NCBI GenBank assembly: GCA_034359265.1
Contig: CP136891.1
Coordinates: 47,980,001-48,044,000 of the forward strand
Direction of reading: 5' to 3'
Length of the DNA: 64,000 nt
DNA from: Canna indica
Taxonomy: Eukaryota > Streptophyta > Magnoliopsida > Zingiberales > Cannaceae
The position numbers were made by a program, and so were the translations under genes. How positions within the stretch are numbered: position 1 is the first letter of the stretch; every line of letters begins with the position of its first letter. The notes beneath the pieces are model-generated. The model made no database searches. It was not told the origin of the DNA and saw only the letters and a program-made list of their open reading frames with translations. Below, piece after piece: positions 1-11,764 of this stretch.

Positions 1-204
1 ATCAGAAAAATGGGAGAAATCAGAAATTCAGAAGGACATTGATCATCGTGCTCGGGTTCGTCAAGGAAAATTTCTCGAAGATCGACGTGTGCACAAAAGT
101 TGTCTTGGACGAGTCTAAAGAATACATGGAAAGCTCTCCAAGTTGATACTCGTTAAAAGCCGGAATTCGGAAATGAAGCGCGCAAGAAGAAGGCTGAAAA
201 AATC

Positions 205-590
205 AAGTTTAGCCTAGGTTCGGTCAATCGGTCGGTCGACCAAAATGGTGTTAAGAATTGGTTGTAGCCTTGTCGGACGATCGGACGGTCAACCGAACGA
301 TGCCAAAAAATGGGAATAGCCATTCAGTCGACCTCTCAATCGATCGAAGTTGGCAAAAATTTGGCAGAAGGCTATGTCGGTCGACCGACCGAAGCCAAAA
401 TGAAGAAGAAGATCGATCGACCGGATTGCAGATCGCAGATCGTGCTATTGGCTTCATTGCATCGGTCGACCGGTCGGTCAACCGGACTGCGGATCAATAA
501 AGTCGTGATCCATTCGATCGACCGGACGATGCGAGTTAAGCCCAGAAAGGGTAGCGGTCGATCGGTCGGTCGTCCAATGATCTATCGAAC
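205..590 (+). promoter_or_regulatory. Cluster of GGTCGACC-type palindromes in U3
   Basis: This stretch is dense in overlapping GGTCGGTCGACCG, CGATCGACCGG and similar words, many of them palindromic around GTCGAC or GATC. It stands out as GC- and CpG-rich within an AT-rich element. It ends about 50 bases upstream of the TATA box at 642. The same cluster is found in the 3' LTR (about 5740-6050) and in both LTRs of the second copy (about 39470-39810 and 46005-46400). A role as a promoter or enhancer module is inferred from position only. Confidence 0.6.
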
Positions 591-641
591 GGCTATAATG
601 GCTAGTTTTCTACCCGTTGAATCGTCGTTCAGCTGAGGGGT

Positions 642-649
642 TATAAATA
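642..649 (+). promoter_or_regulatory. TATA box of the 5' LTR
   Basis: TATAAATA lies inside the small inverted context AGGGGTTATAAATACCCCT. It is preserved in the 3' LTR at 6097-6104 and, on the other strand, at 39412-39419 in the second copy. It marks the likely start of the element's own transcript, roughly 30 bases downstream. Confidence 0.7.
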
Positions 650-1411
650 CCCCTCGCCTAACTTCTTTAATTCTTCTTACAGATTTTATTGAGCATTCAA
701 AAGAGAGTTTTGAGCCTTCTAAAGATCAATTAATAGCGCTCTGTTCTTCCGTCAACAATTTCTCAAGAGCCCAGTTTTCTCCTCAACTCGGCTTCAATTC
801 AAGCTCAACAACTTGGCAAGTTGGAGGCTTGAAGGCTTGGAAAAGAGCACTGATTCTTGGTTTTATTCTTTAGCTCTTTTCATTGTAATCTTTATTGTTA
901 TTTGAACGTATTCAAAGTTGAGTTTGTGTAAGACCTAGTGTCAGGTCTTGGATCTAAGTGGTTACCTGAGTACAGGAGGTGTAAAGTCACTTGTGTAAAC
1001 ATAGCTTACTAGGATTAGTTGAGTTGTCCCTTAGGGTTGAGGTGGAAGAGTGCTCTCGGTAAGAAGACGGAGACTTTCGGGTGTGGAAGTGCCTTAGGTC
1101 GAGAGTGAGACTCTTCGAGTTAAAGTCCTCTGTGTAAGGGAAACATCATTAATCTAGTAAAACTAAGTTTGGAAATCCTAAGCGGGGTGCTTAGGTAGTG
1201 GAGTAGGCATTGGGGCGAACCACTATAGATTCTTGTGTTTGCGTTGATATTCTATTTGTGCTTAATTGTTTTATTATTGCTTTCGCATTTAGTCACTCAA
1301 CTTGTAATTTGCCTAAGTAACCAAAGAAATGATTAAAAATCGGAATTAGGCAAATAGATTTAGATAACACACTATTCACCCCCCCTCTAGTGTGTCATTT
1401 CGTACAATAAT

Positions 1412-1423
1412 TGGTATCAGAGC
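1412..1423 (+). other. Primer-binding site (initiator tRNA-Met type)
   Basis: TGGTATCAGAGC starts two bases after the end of the 5' LTR. This is the usual plant Copia primer-binding word complementary to the 3' end of initiator tRNA-Met. It fixes the LTR end and the plus orientation of the element. Confidence 0.9.
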
Positions 1424-1476
1424 GGGTCGTAAATTGTGATTTTACCATCCCTTCTATAATTTGTCTTGATCCTAAA

Positions 1477-2909
1477 ATGGCACTAGAGTTGGTAGCATCT
1501 TCACCTCCTAGGTTCGATGAATCGAACTTTGGTCTTTGGAAGTCTAGAATGTACACCTACTTAAACACTAGAGGTTTTGATGTTTATAACATGATTAAAT
1601 TAGAATACATTGAACCAAAGGTTGACATGCATGATTGGAGTGAACATGACAATTGAAAATGTTTCAATCTAATGGAGATGCTATGTATTCTATATTTTGT
1701 ACCTTACCTAATAGCATCCTTGATAAAGTCATGCATTGTACATCGGCATTTGATTTATGGGCTACATTAATTATGTTATATGATTTTGCTAAAACCGAAG
1801 AGCTTAATACACTTGTTGAGGGTGGTGATGACAATGGTCATCCCCATAGTGCTAACCTCGGTTTTGATGCTATTAGTGCTTCTAGTGAAAGAAGCAAATC
1901 AAAAAGCCAGAAAAGAAAGGTTATATGCTACTTGTGTAAGGAAAAGGGGCACATTAGAAGAAATTGCCCTTCATCAAAGAAAATTGTCAAGAGGAAGACA
2001 AGTGCGTCAACTTCCATAACCGAATCACAAGAAGCATCCTCTTGTCATGATCAAGAAGTCATATCTCAATTTTGTCTCATGGGTCTTCGGAATGAGGTAA
2101 AATCTTCTACTTCTAGTCATGATAGAAATCTTGATCGTGATAATGATCATAGTAGCTCAACTTCTTTAGGTATTACTTACGATGAGCTATTAGAAGAATC
2201 TAAAAAGATGTATGCCTTGCTTATGAATAAGATCAAAGGAAATAGAAAACTTAAAAAGAAAAATTTAAGGCTTGATTCACAAGTGCATGAATTAGAGAAA
2301 GATAAATTAAATACTAGTTTTGTTAATTCTTGCCATTACAGTTTTAAGCCTGAAATTGAAAACCTAAAAAGTGAGAATATTGATCTAAAAAATAAAAATG
2401 AGGATTTGAAATCAAAAATGAAGCTTAGAAGTAATGATTTGAAAAGTAATTTCAAACTTGAGAATGAGAATTTGAAAAATGAGAATTGCATATTGTAATC
2501 TCAAGTGTGTGCTTTGCATAAATCTATTGATACCTTAAAACAAGAGGTTGTAGTTTTAAATAAAAGAGTAGATGAAATTAAAGATGCTTATTCTTCTAGA
2601 AAATTTGAAAAGAAAAGTGTTTCTTTCAAGAATGCTCATGCTAACCATAAACCTCACATCGCAAGAGTTAATGTTAGGCATTCCACATTTAAACCTCATG
2701 TTAAGAAAAATAAAAATAAAAAATTTCATGGTCATTGCTTTTGTTGTGGTGTTTATGGCCATGATATCCATGAGTGTGCTTTTAAAAGAAATCCAAGTGT
2801 TGCTAGGACACTTTGGATTCCTAGGCCAACTCACCCCCAAGGACCCAAAGCTATTTGGGTACCAAAAGTGTCTTGTTCTTTTGTAGGGGGAGCTACCACA
2901 CAAGTATGA
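1477..2909 (+). pseudogene. Copia-type gag, broken
   Basis: The frame opens at ATG 1477 (MALELVASSPP) and begins with the usual Copia gag start, with a short aromatic-rich stretch around NFGLWKSRMYTYL. A one-base shift near 1653 and an in-frame TAA at 2496 break it. After the N-terminal part the frame jumps directly to a CCHC zinc knuckle (CYLCKEKGHIRRNC, about 1927-1968), then a lysine- and leucine-rich coiled coil (about 2180-2490). A second knuckle (CFCCGVYGHDIHEC, about 2739-2780) and a terminal motif IWVPK before the stop follow. The central part of the UBN2 gag domain appears missing; the same gap is seen in the second copy. It resembles SIRE/Tnt1-like gag in its long coiled coil. Particle assembly is the family role, but this copy cannot make an intact protein. 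Confidence 0.8.
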
Positions 2910-5388
2910 ATGGGAAATGAAACATTGAAGTTGACCCTGGATTCAAATGAAAAATCTCCATTTGGTTGCAACTTCTAACCATCATGATGCCATAGATATG
3001 GATATTGGCATCGAAATAAACTTGGTATCATCTCATTTACTTTATATGAATTTATTTAAGTTGGAGTTTTATGATACTCGATTAATTTGAGCTAATCCTA
3101 TCCGCTCTTAATATGATCTTATCAAATGATTTTTGATTTTTGATTTCCGGTCCCTTCGGAGACCTATGTGGCCTGTAATGGGCCTAAGCGACCTTGCGGT
3201 TTTAAATCGTAGGCTCATTGTGGCCTTTCGGTTTTCAACCAATATGAATGGTTGGAGATCGTGCTTTTATTTATGTTTCATTTGTGATATCTTAAAATTC
3301 ATTTTGATATCACTCGATTTCATCTTTAAAACGTATTTCGAACTATTTAGCAAAGTTGAATTTTGAATGAAATATTTGATGCTTACTTTGCTATCTAGAA
3401 TGATTAACTTGCTTGAAATAATTATGTCATTATGTTACCAATGATTTCCTCATGCAAGTTATATCTAAAGTTAAATGGAAGGATAATTAGAATGAAAAAG
3501 ATTAGTTCGGCTAAATTTTTAAGTATGAGGTATGATTTCGATTTCCATAAAATCTTAATGTTATACCTCAATGTTTAAGCTTAAATTAAGTCTCTATACT
3601 CATGATTAGAATTGCATGTTAAAACCCTTGAATTCTCATGAGTAGATAGGATTTTAGTACTTAGGCAAATTTCATTGAATGAAACTTGCTCTAGGTTGAT
3701 ATTCACTATTAGAGACATTCTTTTTAAGTCCAAACTAGTTAAACAAGTTTAGAGATCTTATTCTTCAAATATTTCATATCGTAAGATCTATTTGATTCAT
3801 TTTGATATCATGATAACTCATTTAAAATAAATCTCTACTATCTAGCATAGGTTAAGTCTTTTAAATGAAATTTTGCGTTGAACCTTTGATATTTAGTAAG
3901 TTAGCTTGCTAGTTGGTATATGATTTCATTATGATACTAATGAAGCCTACTTGCAAGTTAAGAAAGTGGTAAAATTTGGAAGGCTAAAGGAAAATGGAAA
4001 GAAAGTAGAAATTTTAAAATTTCTCAAGAAATGAGGTATGAGTTTTATTTTGGTAAAATTCTTTCATCACACCTCAATTTTCTTGATAAAATGATTTCTC
4101 TATGCTCATGAATGATTTTACATGATAATTGATCGAAATCTCATGAGTAGATAAAATTTTGATACTTAGGCAATTTCATGTCATCTAGATTGAATGAAAT
4201 GTGCTCTAGGTAGAAATCCATCTTAGAGACTTCATTTTAGGTTGAAACTTGGTAAATATGTTTGAGTTCACTCATGCTTTGCTTCCATGTGATTAAAATT
4301 GAAAAATCATGAGATAATGGATAAATGGATAACAAATTCACTTTAGGAGACCTAAAGTTGAATAGAGTTGACCTAAGTCAACAAATTGACTTAGAAACTT
4401 TATTTTAGATCCAAACTTCACAAACATGTTTAGATTTACTCATGTTAGGTGTTCATATGTTTAAATTTGAAAAACCATGAGTAAAGATTAAAATTTGATA
4501 CTTAGCAATTTTATAATACAATGCTTATTTTTGAATGAAATCATGCTAAGGTAAAATTTTGACCAAATGACATCATTTTCATTTCAAACTTGATAAACAT
4601 GCTTTAAATGATTATATCTTGATATTTGAAAAGTTTGAATGAAAACTGAAAACTTTTGAAAAATTCCAGTTATTTACGAAAATGCCACTAGAACTTAATG
4701 AATTTTAGAAAAATGCAGAAAAATGAATTTTTCTTGATTCTTGAATCCGCATCTTTCTTGAAAAATCTAGTTTATGGCATAAAAATTTCAAAAATCTTGA
4801 GTCTGAATGTGATTTGATTTGGATTTTTGAAATTGGATTTCGAAACTTCAAAGTATCGTTCTTCCCAAATGCTCATTTCTCGATACTTTGGATTTTTGTC
4901 GAAATCTTTGAATGAGACTTCAAGAATGAGGTTAGATTCATGTTTTTGGTATCGTTCTCATTTTGACTCGTGAAAAATCATTTCTAAAATGGTTTTTGAT
5001 ATGTTGATCGATACATGAAAATATCATTACTTGAGCTTGATACATGATTTCTAGTTTTAGATTATGTTTAGTGTTCTATGATATCATGTATTGATTATTC
5101 TCATTTGTATGTATGTTTTCATCCCTTTAGTTGAGGTTTTCATGTTTCATGGAAAATAGTTTTTAGAGTCTCAACTTTGACTATAAGTTGACTTTTCTTG
5201 CCCTTTTTGAGTGATGTCAAAAGGGGGAGAAAAATATAGGTACAAATGGAAGAAAATATAGGTTAACCATGCATATAGATAGGGGGGATTCCATTATGTA
5301 GATATGCATGTTGATAGGGGGAGAAATCCCATATTTGATATCCTTTGTGCTTGAATGATATATTTTCTTAAGGATGTTTGTCATCATC
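2910..5388 (+). repeat. AT-rich non-coding 3' half with degenerate internal repeats
   Basis: There is no long open frame and no pol motif in any frame. Three related modules recur near 3640-3770, 4143-4270 and 4478-4610. Each runs from an ATGAGTA(G/A)A word through GATACTTAG(G)CAA, a TTGAATGAAA word and CTCTAGGT or CTAAGGT, to a TTTAGAGA- or AAACATG-type ending. The spacing is roughly 500 then 335 bases. The corresponding region of the second copy (40180-43640) has the same words on the other strand, so this non-coding half is inherited with the family. Confidence 0.6.
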
Positions 5389-5402
5389 AAAAAGGGAGAG
5401 AT
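5389..5402 (+). other. Polypurine tract
   Basis: AAAAAGGGAGAG lies directly before the TGTTGGCT start of the 3' LTR. The second copy has the equivalent tract next to its 3' LTR (complement at 40164-40178), supporting its role in plus-strand priming. Confidence 0.8.
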
Positions 5403-6864
5403 TGTTGGCTTAAGGTTTTCAACCTTGGTCTTAATCTCAGTTTTGATGATAACAAACATGGAACTAATGTTTTATTGAGAAATATTTTCAGATTCCATAT
5501 CGGCTAATGCACGACGTCCACAATCGAAAAAATCGAAGAAATCGGAAAATCAGAAGGACATTGATCGTCGTGCGTGGGTTTGTCGAGTAAAATTTCGCGA
5601 AGATCGATGTGTGCACCAAAGTCGTCTTGGACGACTCTAAAGAATACATGGAAATCTCTTCAAGTTGATACTCGTTGAAAGCCGAAATCCGGAAATGAAG
5701 CGCGCAAGAAGAAGGCTGAAAAAATCAATTTCAGCCTAGGTTCGGTCGACCGAATGGAGTTAAGAATTGGTTGTAGCCTTGTCGGTCGACCGGACGGTCG
5801 ACCGAACTATGCCAAAAAATGGCAGTAGCCATTCGATCGACCTGTCGGTCGACTGAAGTTGGCAAAAATTTGGCAGAAGGCTATGTCGGTCGACCGACCG
5901 AAGCCAAAATGAAGTAGAAGGCGCATCAGTCGACCGGATTGCAGATCGCGTTGTTGGCTTCACTGCATTGGTCGACTGGTCGATCAATCGTACTATGGAT
6001 CGATGAAGTCACGATCTATTCGGTCAACCCGTCGGTCGACCGAACGGCTGTAACAGCTAGTTTTCTACCCGTTGAATCATCGTTCAGGTGAGGGGTTATA
6101 AATACCCCTCACCTAACTTCTTTAATTCTTCTTACAGATTTTATTGAGCATTCAAAAGAGAGTTTTGAGCCTTCTAAAGATTGATCAATAGCGCTCTGTT
6201 CTTCCGTCAACATTTTCTCAAGCGCCCAGTTTTCTCCTCAACTTGTCTTCAATTCAAGCTCAACAACTTGGCGAGTTGGATGCTTGAAGGCTTGGAAAAG
6301 AGCATTGATTCTTGGTTTTATTCTTTAGCTCTTTTAATTGTAATCTTTATTGTTATTTGAACGTGTTTAAAGTTGAGTTTGTGTAAGACCTAGTGTCAGG
6401 TCTTGGATCTAAATGGTTACCTGAGTACAGGAGGTGTAAAGCCACTTGTGTAAACATAGCTTACTAGGATTAGCTGAGTTGTCCCTTAGGGTTGAGGTGG
6501 AAGAGTGCTCTCGGCAAGAAGGCGGAGACTTCCGGGTGTGGAAGTGCCTTAGGTTGAGAGTGAGACTCTTCGAGTCAAAGTCCTCTGTGTAAGGGAAACA
6601 TCATTAATCTAGTAAAACTAAGTTTGAAAATCCTAAGCGGTGTGCTTAGGTAGTGGAGTAGGCATTGGGGCCAAACCACTATAAATTCTTGTGTTTGCGT
6701 TGATATTCTATTTGTGCTTAATTGTTTTATTATTGCTTCCGCATTTACTCACTCAACTTGAAAATTGCCCAAGTAACCAAAGAAACGATTAAAAATCGGA
6801 ATTAGGCAAATAGATCTAGATAACAAACTATTCACCCCCCTCTAGTGTGCCATTTCGTACAACA
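5403..6864 (+). repeat. 3' LTR, complete (1462 bp)
   Basis: It runs from TGTTGGCTTAAGG to GTACAACA, a proper TG...CA pair. The U3 carries the GTCGAC palindrome cluster (about 5740-6050), the TATA box is at 6097-6104, and the R/U5 part matches 660-1409. The base after its end resumes the Gypsy LTR sequence known from 14257 onward; the expected 5 bp target duplication would be ATACT, but its left copy is outside the window. Confidence 0.9.
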
Positions 6865-7179
6865 ATACTCCCCTCCTCAAACCCTCAATCCACTAATCCC
6901 TTAACAAACCCGCATCCTCCTCGAGCCTGAATCCAACCCGCTAACCCGTCTTAACTCAATCTAACCCCATGCTCCACATAAGCATCAAATCACATGCACA
7001 CACATGCAATATAATTTAATAACTCAAGCACATAAAATATAAAATCCACTGTTCAACTTACCTGAGCTCTCAAGCTCGTACCGGACCACGAGTCGACTTG
7101 GCTCGACCCCGAACTAGCCCGCTAGGCTAGCAACACAAAACAAATAACATGAATCAAAAATAATATCTACGATATTACA
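6865..7179 (-). repeat. 3' LTR end of the Gypsy element
   Basis: It matches 14257-14516 nearly base for base and ends in GATATTACA. A polypurine tract follows at once (complement of ATCCTCCCTCCTTAGGG, 7180-7196). Only the last part of the LTR is in the window because the gag-only element at 1-6864 cut it. Confidence 0.88.
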
Positions 7180-7388
7180 ATCCTCCCTCCTTAGGGAAAA
7201 TTCATCCTCGAATTTAGCAACGCTTGAAGACTTACCAGGTTCTCAAATAACGAAGGATATCGCTCCCTCATATCCTGCTCCACCTCCCAGGTGGCCTCCT
7301 ACCAGGAATGGTGCTCCCACCTGACCTTTACTAAGGGAATCTCCTTGGACCTCAACTTTCTGATCTAACGGTCTAGCACCTCAACTGG

Positions 7389-8866
7389 TCATTCCTCATA
7401 AGAGACTGCTGAATCCACCTCCACTGCGGTAGGTTCAATCACATGGGACTCATCCCGTACATACTTCTTCAGCATGGATACATGAAACACTGGGTGTACT
7501 CGATCCATACTGGGAGGTAAGGCCAACTCATATGCCACAGCTCCCCTACGTCTGAGAATAGGAAACGGCCCAATGAACCTAGGGCTTAGCTTCCCTCTCT
7601 TGCCAAACCTCACCACCCCTTTTATAGGGGATACCTTGAGGAAAACCATGTACCCCTCAGCAAACTCTACCTCTCTGGCCTTTCCATCAGCATACATCTT
7701 CTGGCGACTCTGAGCTGGCAATAACCTTTCCCTGATTAGCTTCACCTTTTCTACTGCCTCTTCCACCAGGTCAGGTCCCATCACAAGAGAATCTCCCACC
7801 TCAAACCAGCCTACAGGCGACCTGCATCACCGCCCGTACAATGCCTCAAAAGGGGCCATTCCGATGCTGCTATGATAGTGTTATTGTAGGCGAACTCAAT
7901 CAGGGGAAAGTGCCTCTCCCAACTACCCTCTAAATCTAGGACACATGCTCTCAGCATGTCCTCCAATGTCTGAATGGTCCGCTCCGACTGATCATCCGTC
8001 TGAGGGTGAAATGCAGTGTTGAACCAGACCTAAGTGCCCAACGCCTCCTGAAAAGACTACCAGAATCAAGCTATGAACTGTGTACCCTGATCTGAGATGA
8101 TCATAATAGGAACACCATGATATGCAATGATCCGACCCAAAAACAACCTCGCATACTGCTCAACTGAAAAGGTCATCTTGACTTGTATGAAATATGTCGT
8201 CTTGGTTAGGCGATTCACCACCACCCAGATGGAATCATTGCCCTTCCCAGACTTCAGCAACCCTGTCACAAAATCCATGGTTATCTTTTTCCATTTCCAT
8301 TCTGGTACCTCTAAGTTCTGGAGCAATCCTGTCGGCTTTAAATGTATGGCTTTCACCTGGTGACATACCAGACACTTAGACACAAAATCGACCACCTCTC
8401 TCTTCACACCTTTCCACCAATAATTTTGCCTTAGGTCACGGTACATCTTCGTGGCTCCCGGATACATGGTATATGAGGACCGATGAGCCATCTCTAGCAC
8501 CTGCCTACGGACCTCGGCCATGTCTGGCACCACTATCTTGTTCTTAAATCTTAGAACGTCCTCCGAGTCAATACCAAAACCATTATCGGCATCACCCCTC
8601 CTGGCCAGATCCTTAGTAAGTGCACAAAAAGCATCCTCCTCCTGCATTGCCCACAACATGTCTACCAACGTGGATTGCACCCTCAAGTGAGCTACCAACA
8701 CACCAAATGTTGCCTCGCCATCCAAACACATGGCCAAATCCTGAGCCAACGGCCTCCTCCTAACTGCCAAATGCACTAAACTGCCCATAGACTTTCTGCT
8801 CAAAGCATCTGCCACCACATTAGCTTTTCCCGGATGGTACATGATCGTGCAGTCATAGTCCTTCAA
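7389..8866 (-). pseudogene. Gypsy integrase (zinc finger, core and C-terminal module), broken
   Basis: The frame 8866-8066 carries the end of RNase H (start YDCTIMYHPGKANVVADALSR), an HHCC zinc finger with the pair CLVC, and the start of the catalytic core with DFVTGL and IISDQGTQF. Downstream, 8065-7800 is frame-shifted. The frame 7799-7389 holds the C-terminal part with [11 protein letters not shown] (the GPF/Y signature) and [12 protein letters not shown]. In Gypsy elements this protein inserts the cDNA into the chromosome. The breaks make it inactive. Confidence 0.85.
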
Positions 8867-8869
8867 GAG

Positions 8870-10189
8870 TTCAAGCCACCTTCTCTACCTCAGGTTCAAT
8901 TCCTTATGGGTAAGCAAATACTTGAGGCTCTTATGATTAGTGTATATCTCATGGGCCTCACCATAAAGGTAGTGACGTCATAGCTTCAATGCAAACACCA
9001 TTGCCGCCAGCTCAAGATCATGAGTCGGGTAATTATTCTCGTGGACCTTCAACTAACGGGATGCATAAGCTATCACCCTATTATTCTGCATTAAAACATA
9101 GCCCAAGCCGATCCGAGAGGCATCGCAATAAACCACAAACCCTCCTGAGCCCGATGGTACGGCTAGAACCGGTACCGACGTTAAACAGTCCTTGAGCTTC
9201 TAAAAGCTCTCTTCGCACTTACTGTCCCAAATGAACTTGACTTTCTTCTGAGTCAGGCAGGTCAATAGTGTTGCAATCCTGGAGAAGTTCTCCACGAATT
9301 TCTTGTAATAACCTGCCAATCCTAGGAAGCTACGAATTTCTGTGACATTAACCGACCGCTTCCAATTCTGAACTGCCTCTATCTTTGCGGGGTCCACCTT
9401 TACCCCTTCCCTCGACACCACGTGGCCAAGGAACCCTACACTCTCCAACCAAAACTCGCATTTGTAAAATTTAGCATATAACCTGTGCTCCCTGAGAGTC
9501 TCCAGAACCATCGTCAAATGCTCAACATGCTCCTCCCTGCTCTTGGAATATATCAAAATGTCATCTATGAATACAATCACAAACCTATCCAGGTATTCCC
9601 TAAACACCCGATTAATCAGGTTCATAAATGTTGTTGGTGCACTTGTCAGCCCAAAGGACATAACTAGGAACTCAAAATGGCCAAACCTCGACCTGAAGGC
9701 AGTCTTAGGAATGTCACTATCCCGGATCCTCAACTGGTGGTACCCTGACCGCACGTCAATCTTAGAAAACTGCTGAGCCCCATGAAGCTAATCAAACAAG
9801 TCATCAATCTTGGGCAGCGGGTAACGATTCTTCACCGTCACCTTATTAATCAGCTGGTAATCAATGCACATCCGCATGGACTCATCCTTCTTTTTCACGA
9901 GGATCACTAAAGCACCCCAAGGCCAAACACTCGAGCAAATGAAACCCAAATCAAGAAGTTCCTAAAACTGGGACTTTAACTCTCTCAACTCAGCTGGTGC
10001 CATTCGATAAGGTGGAATGGAGATCGGCTTTACCCCAGGCTGCAAGTCAATACAGAACTCGATCTCCCTCTTTGGGGGCAAACCTGGCAACTTTTCAGGG
10101 AAAACATTGGAGAACCCACACACCACTGGCGTCCCCTCAATATCCCTGGTCGCACCTCCGCTTCCTTTTGCCACGGACACAAAGGCCAA
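8870..10189 (-). pseudogene. Gypsy reverse transcriptase and RNase H, broken
   Basis: The start is at about 10189 with FPEKLPGLPPKREIEF, the usual entry to the Gypsy RT. The palm region lies in the frame 9754-9200 with [19 protein letters not shown] and the catalytic block FIDDILIYS (about 9560), where DD are the metal-binding aspartates. The connection FLGHVVS and [17 protein letters not shown] follow. The stretch 9960-9760 and the RNase H part 9199-8870 are interrupted by stops. The catalytic aspartates themselves are still present. Confidence 0.88.
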
Positions 10190-10354
10190 GAAGGACTATC
10201 AACCACTTAGAAGTAGCTTTTGGGCCTTGAGAGCTGAAATGGCCACCAACGAGTCTCCCCTTCCCTCACCCTAGAAGGTAAACTAGGGCAATCCGGGCTT
10301 ACTGAAGGTAACAGTTTTAGCCCTACAATCCAATGAGGCGAAATGGTCCACCAA

Positions 10355-10759
10355 CTAGTCCATGCCCAATATCACATCAAGCTCCAGCATCGGCACGAGT
10401 GTCAATTCGGCCATTAGTACATGCCCACAAACGACCACCCCGCAGCCCCGAAAGACTGTCTCTGCCAGCACAGCATCACCTGTAGGCATAGACACCACAA
10501 GAGGCAAATCAAGCATCGAGGGTTTCCTTGACAATTTAGCAGCAAATAATGCATATACAAAAGAATGCATAGCACCTGGATCAAATAAAACATAAGCAAT
10601 AGCAAAACCAACAACAAGGTTACCTGTCACTACTGCCTTGGACGCCTCAGCGCCCTTTCGGTTCAAAGCAAACACTCGTGTAGCGGGCCTCTTTGAACCA
10701 GCGGCTCGCTGGCCTCCTCCTTGCGTCTGATCCCTCTGATCTACAGAACCTACTGACAT
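10355..10759 (-). pseudogene. Gypsy aspartic protease region
   Basis: The frame contains YVLFDPGAMHSFV, the site where active retroviral-type proteases have D-S/T-G-A: here the second residue is proline. It ends with the ELDVILGMD block typical of this domain in Tekay-type elements. The link to the RT is broken by stops between 10355 and 10190. Cleavage of the polyprotein would be its family role. Confidence 0.8.
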
Positions 10760-10764
10760 CGGTG

Positions 10765-11764
10765 CCTTCCCTCTGGTCTAATCAAGCTGCTAACTGCCTT
10801 TGCCGGAACAATCCTTCCTGAAGTGCCCAGCCTGCCCACAGCCAAAACATACCTCTGAACGTCTTCAACAAGCTCCCAGTGCTTCCTATGACATCAGTTA
10901 TATGGTTGCAGCTTAGGCCTCCAATACGAGCCTCCTGATGATGCCCCTGGACCTGAGCCCATGCGGCCTCTGGAACTGTCATGACCTCTTCCCTGCTGTG
11001 GTTCTACTATTGTGTAGGTCCCCTCAGAGTGAGCTGGCCAACCCCCTGAATACTGGGCCTGAAACTTTTTCTTTTGGGGTCCATTGTGTAATGGATAAAG
11101 TTTGGCGATCTGCGGCCACAACCCCTCAACAAACCTCTTGACCCTGGCGGTCTCTATGGCTACCAAAGTGGGATGGTACTTCGAGAGTCGGGTGAACTCC
11201 ATCTCGTAGTCCATTACTGACATACTGTCGGTCTGGCACAACAGCTCGAACTCTTTCGCCCACCTATCCCGGACGCTCAACGGCAAGTACTTCACCACCA
11301 TAGCGGCTCTAAACTCCTCCCAGGTACGGAGTGGTGCACTTGCTACTCAGCTCCGAAGAACAACCGAACTCCATGCACAGCTCATAGCAATCACTAAAGA
11401 AACTGGTGATCTCTACTCGCTGATCTATCCCTGTAAACTCCAGTGGCTTGAATTTGACAAAATCTGCATATATAGGTGCTCTAGGAACTCTAACCACTGG
11501 TGCCACTGGCTCGACCACCTCTGGTACCGCGGGTACTACTGGCACTGGTTGCAGCTGCTACTGGCACCGGTTGCGGCTGCTGCCTCAGTTCATGCTCCTT
11601 GCGGAGTACCTCAGTAGCTCAGCCACTCCTTGCAACTGCACAACCATGGGATCCTGTCCCACATCCTCCCGGGCCTCCTGCGCTCTCCCACGACCTCGGC
11701 CTCGGCCTCAGCGCTTTGTGGATTTACTGCCACTACCCCTCCAAGCGGCGTTAAAAGCCTCCAT
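10765..11764 (-). pseudogene. Gypsy gag, broken
   Basis: The likely start is the ATG at 11764-11762 (MEAFNAAWRG), followed by stops. The frame 11545-11309 carries FVKFKPLEFTGI, the usual N-terminal gag block. The frame 11301-10894 carries AKEFELL, MDYEMEFTRLSKY and a basic, glycine-rich tail. A zinc-knuckle remnant can be read near 10850-10800 in another frame. Nucleocapsid formation is the family role; this copy is inactive. Confidence 0.8.

Larger units (their letters stand above)
1..1409 (+). repeat. 5' LTR (start outside the window)
   Basis: It is closely similar over its whole length to the LTR at 5403-6864. It ends in GTACAATA just before the primer-binding site, where the 3' LTR ends in GTACAACA. 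Relative to the 3' LTR it shows scattered substitutions and small indels, so the insertion is not very recent. A run of GTCGAC-type palindromes, a TATA box and the downstream R/U5 part can be read in order. Confidence 0.9.
1..6864 (+). mobile_element. Gag-only (pol-less) LTR retrotransposon, copy 1
   Basis: The window opens inside the 5' LTR, roughly 120 bases from its start judging by the 3' LTR. In order there follow a primer-binding site complementary to initiator tRNA-Met, a Copia-type gag reading frame, about 2.5 kb of AT-rich non-coding DNA, a polypurine tract and a complete 3' LTR. No protease, integrase, reverse transcriptase or RNase H motif is visible. This matches the layout known as TR-GAG, a non-autonomous class with gag but no pol. 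The 3' flank is the interior of a Gypsy LTR: sequence from 6865 on matches 14257 on, so this element inserted into that LTR. A second copy in opposite orientation lies at 38628-46747. The missing pol is seen; dependence on a related Copia element for enzymes is inferred. Confidence 0.85.

Noticed and set aside
310..636. Overlapping open frames on both strands in the palindrome-rich part of the LTRs (also 5760-5987, 39403-39778, 46035-46217)
   Set aside because: The palindromic GTCGACCG repeats read as open in several frames at once (RSTDRS-type peptides). There is no domain, and frames differ between LTR copies.
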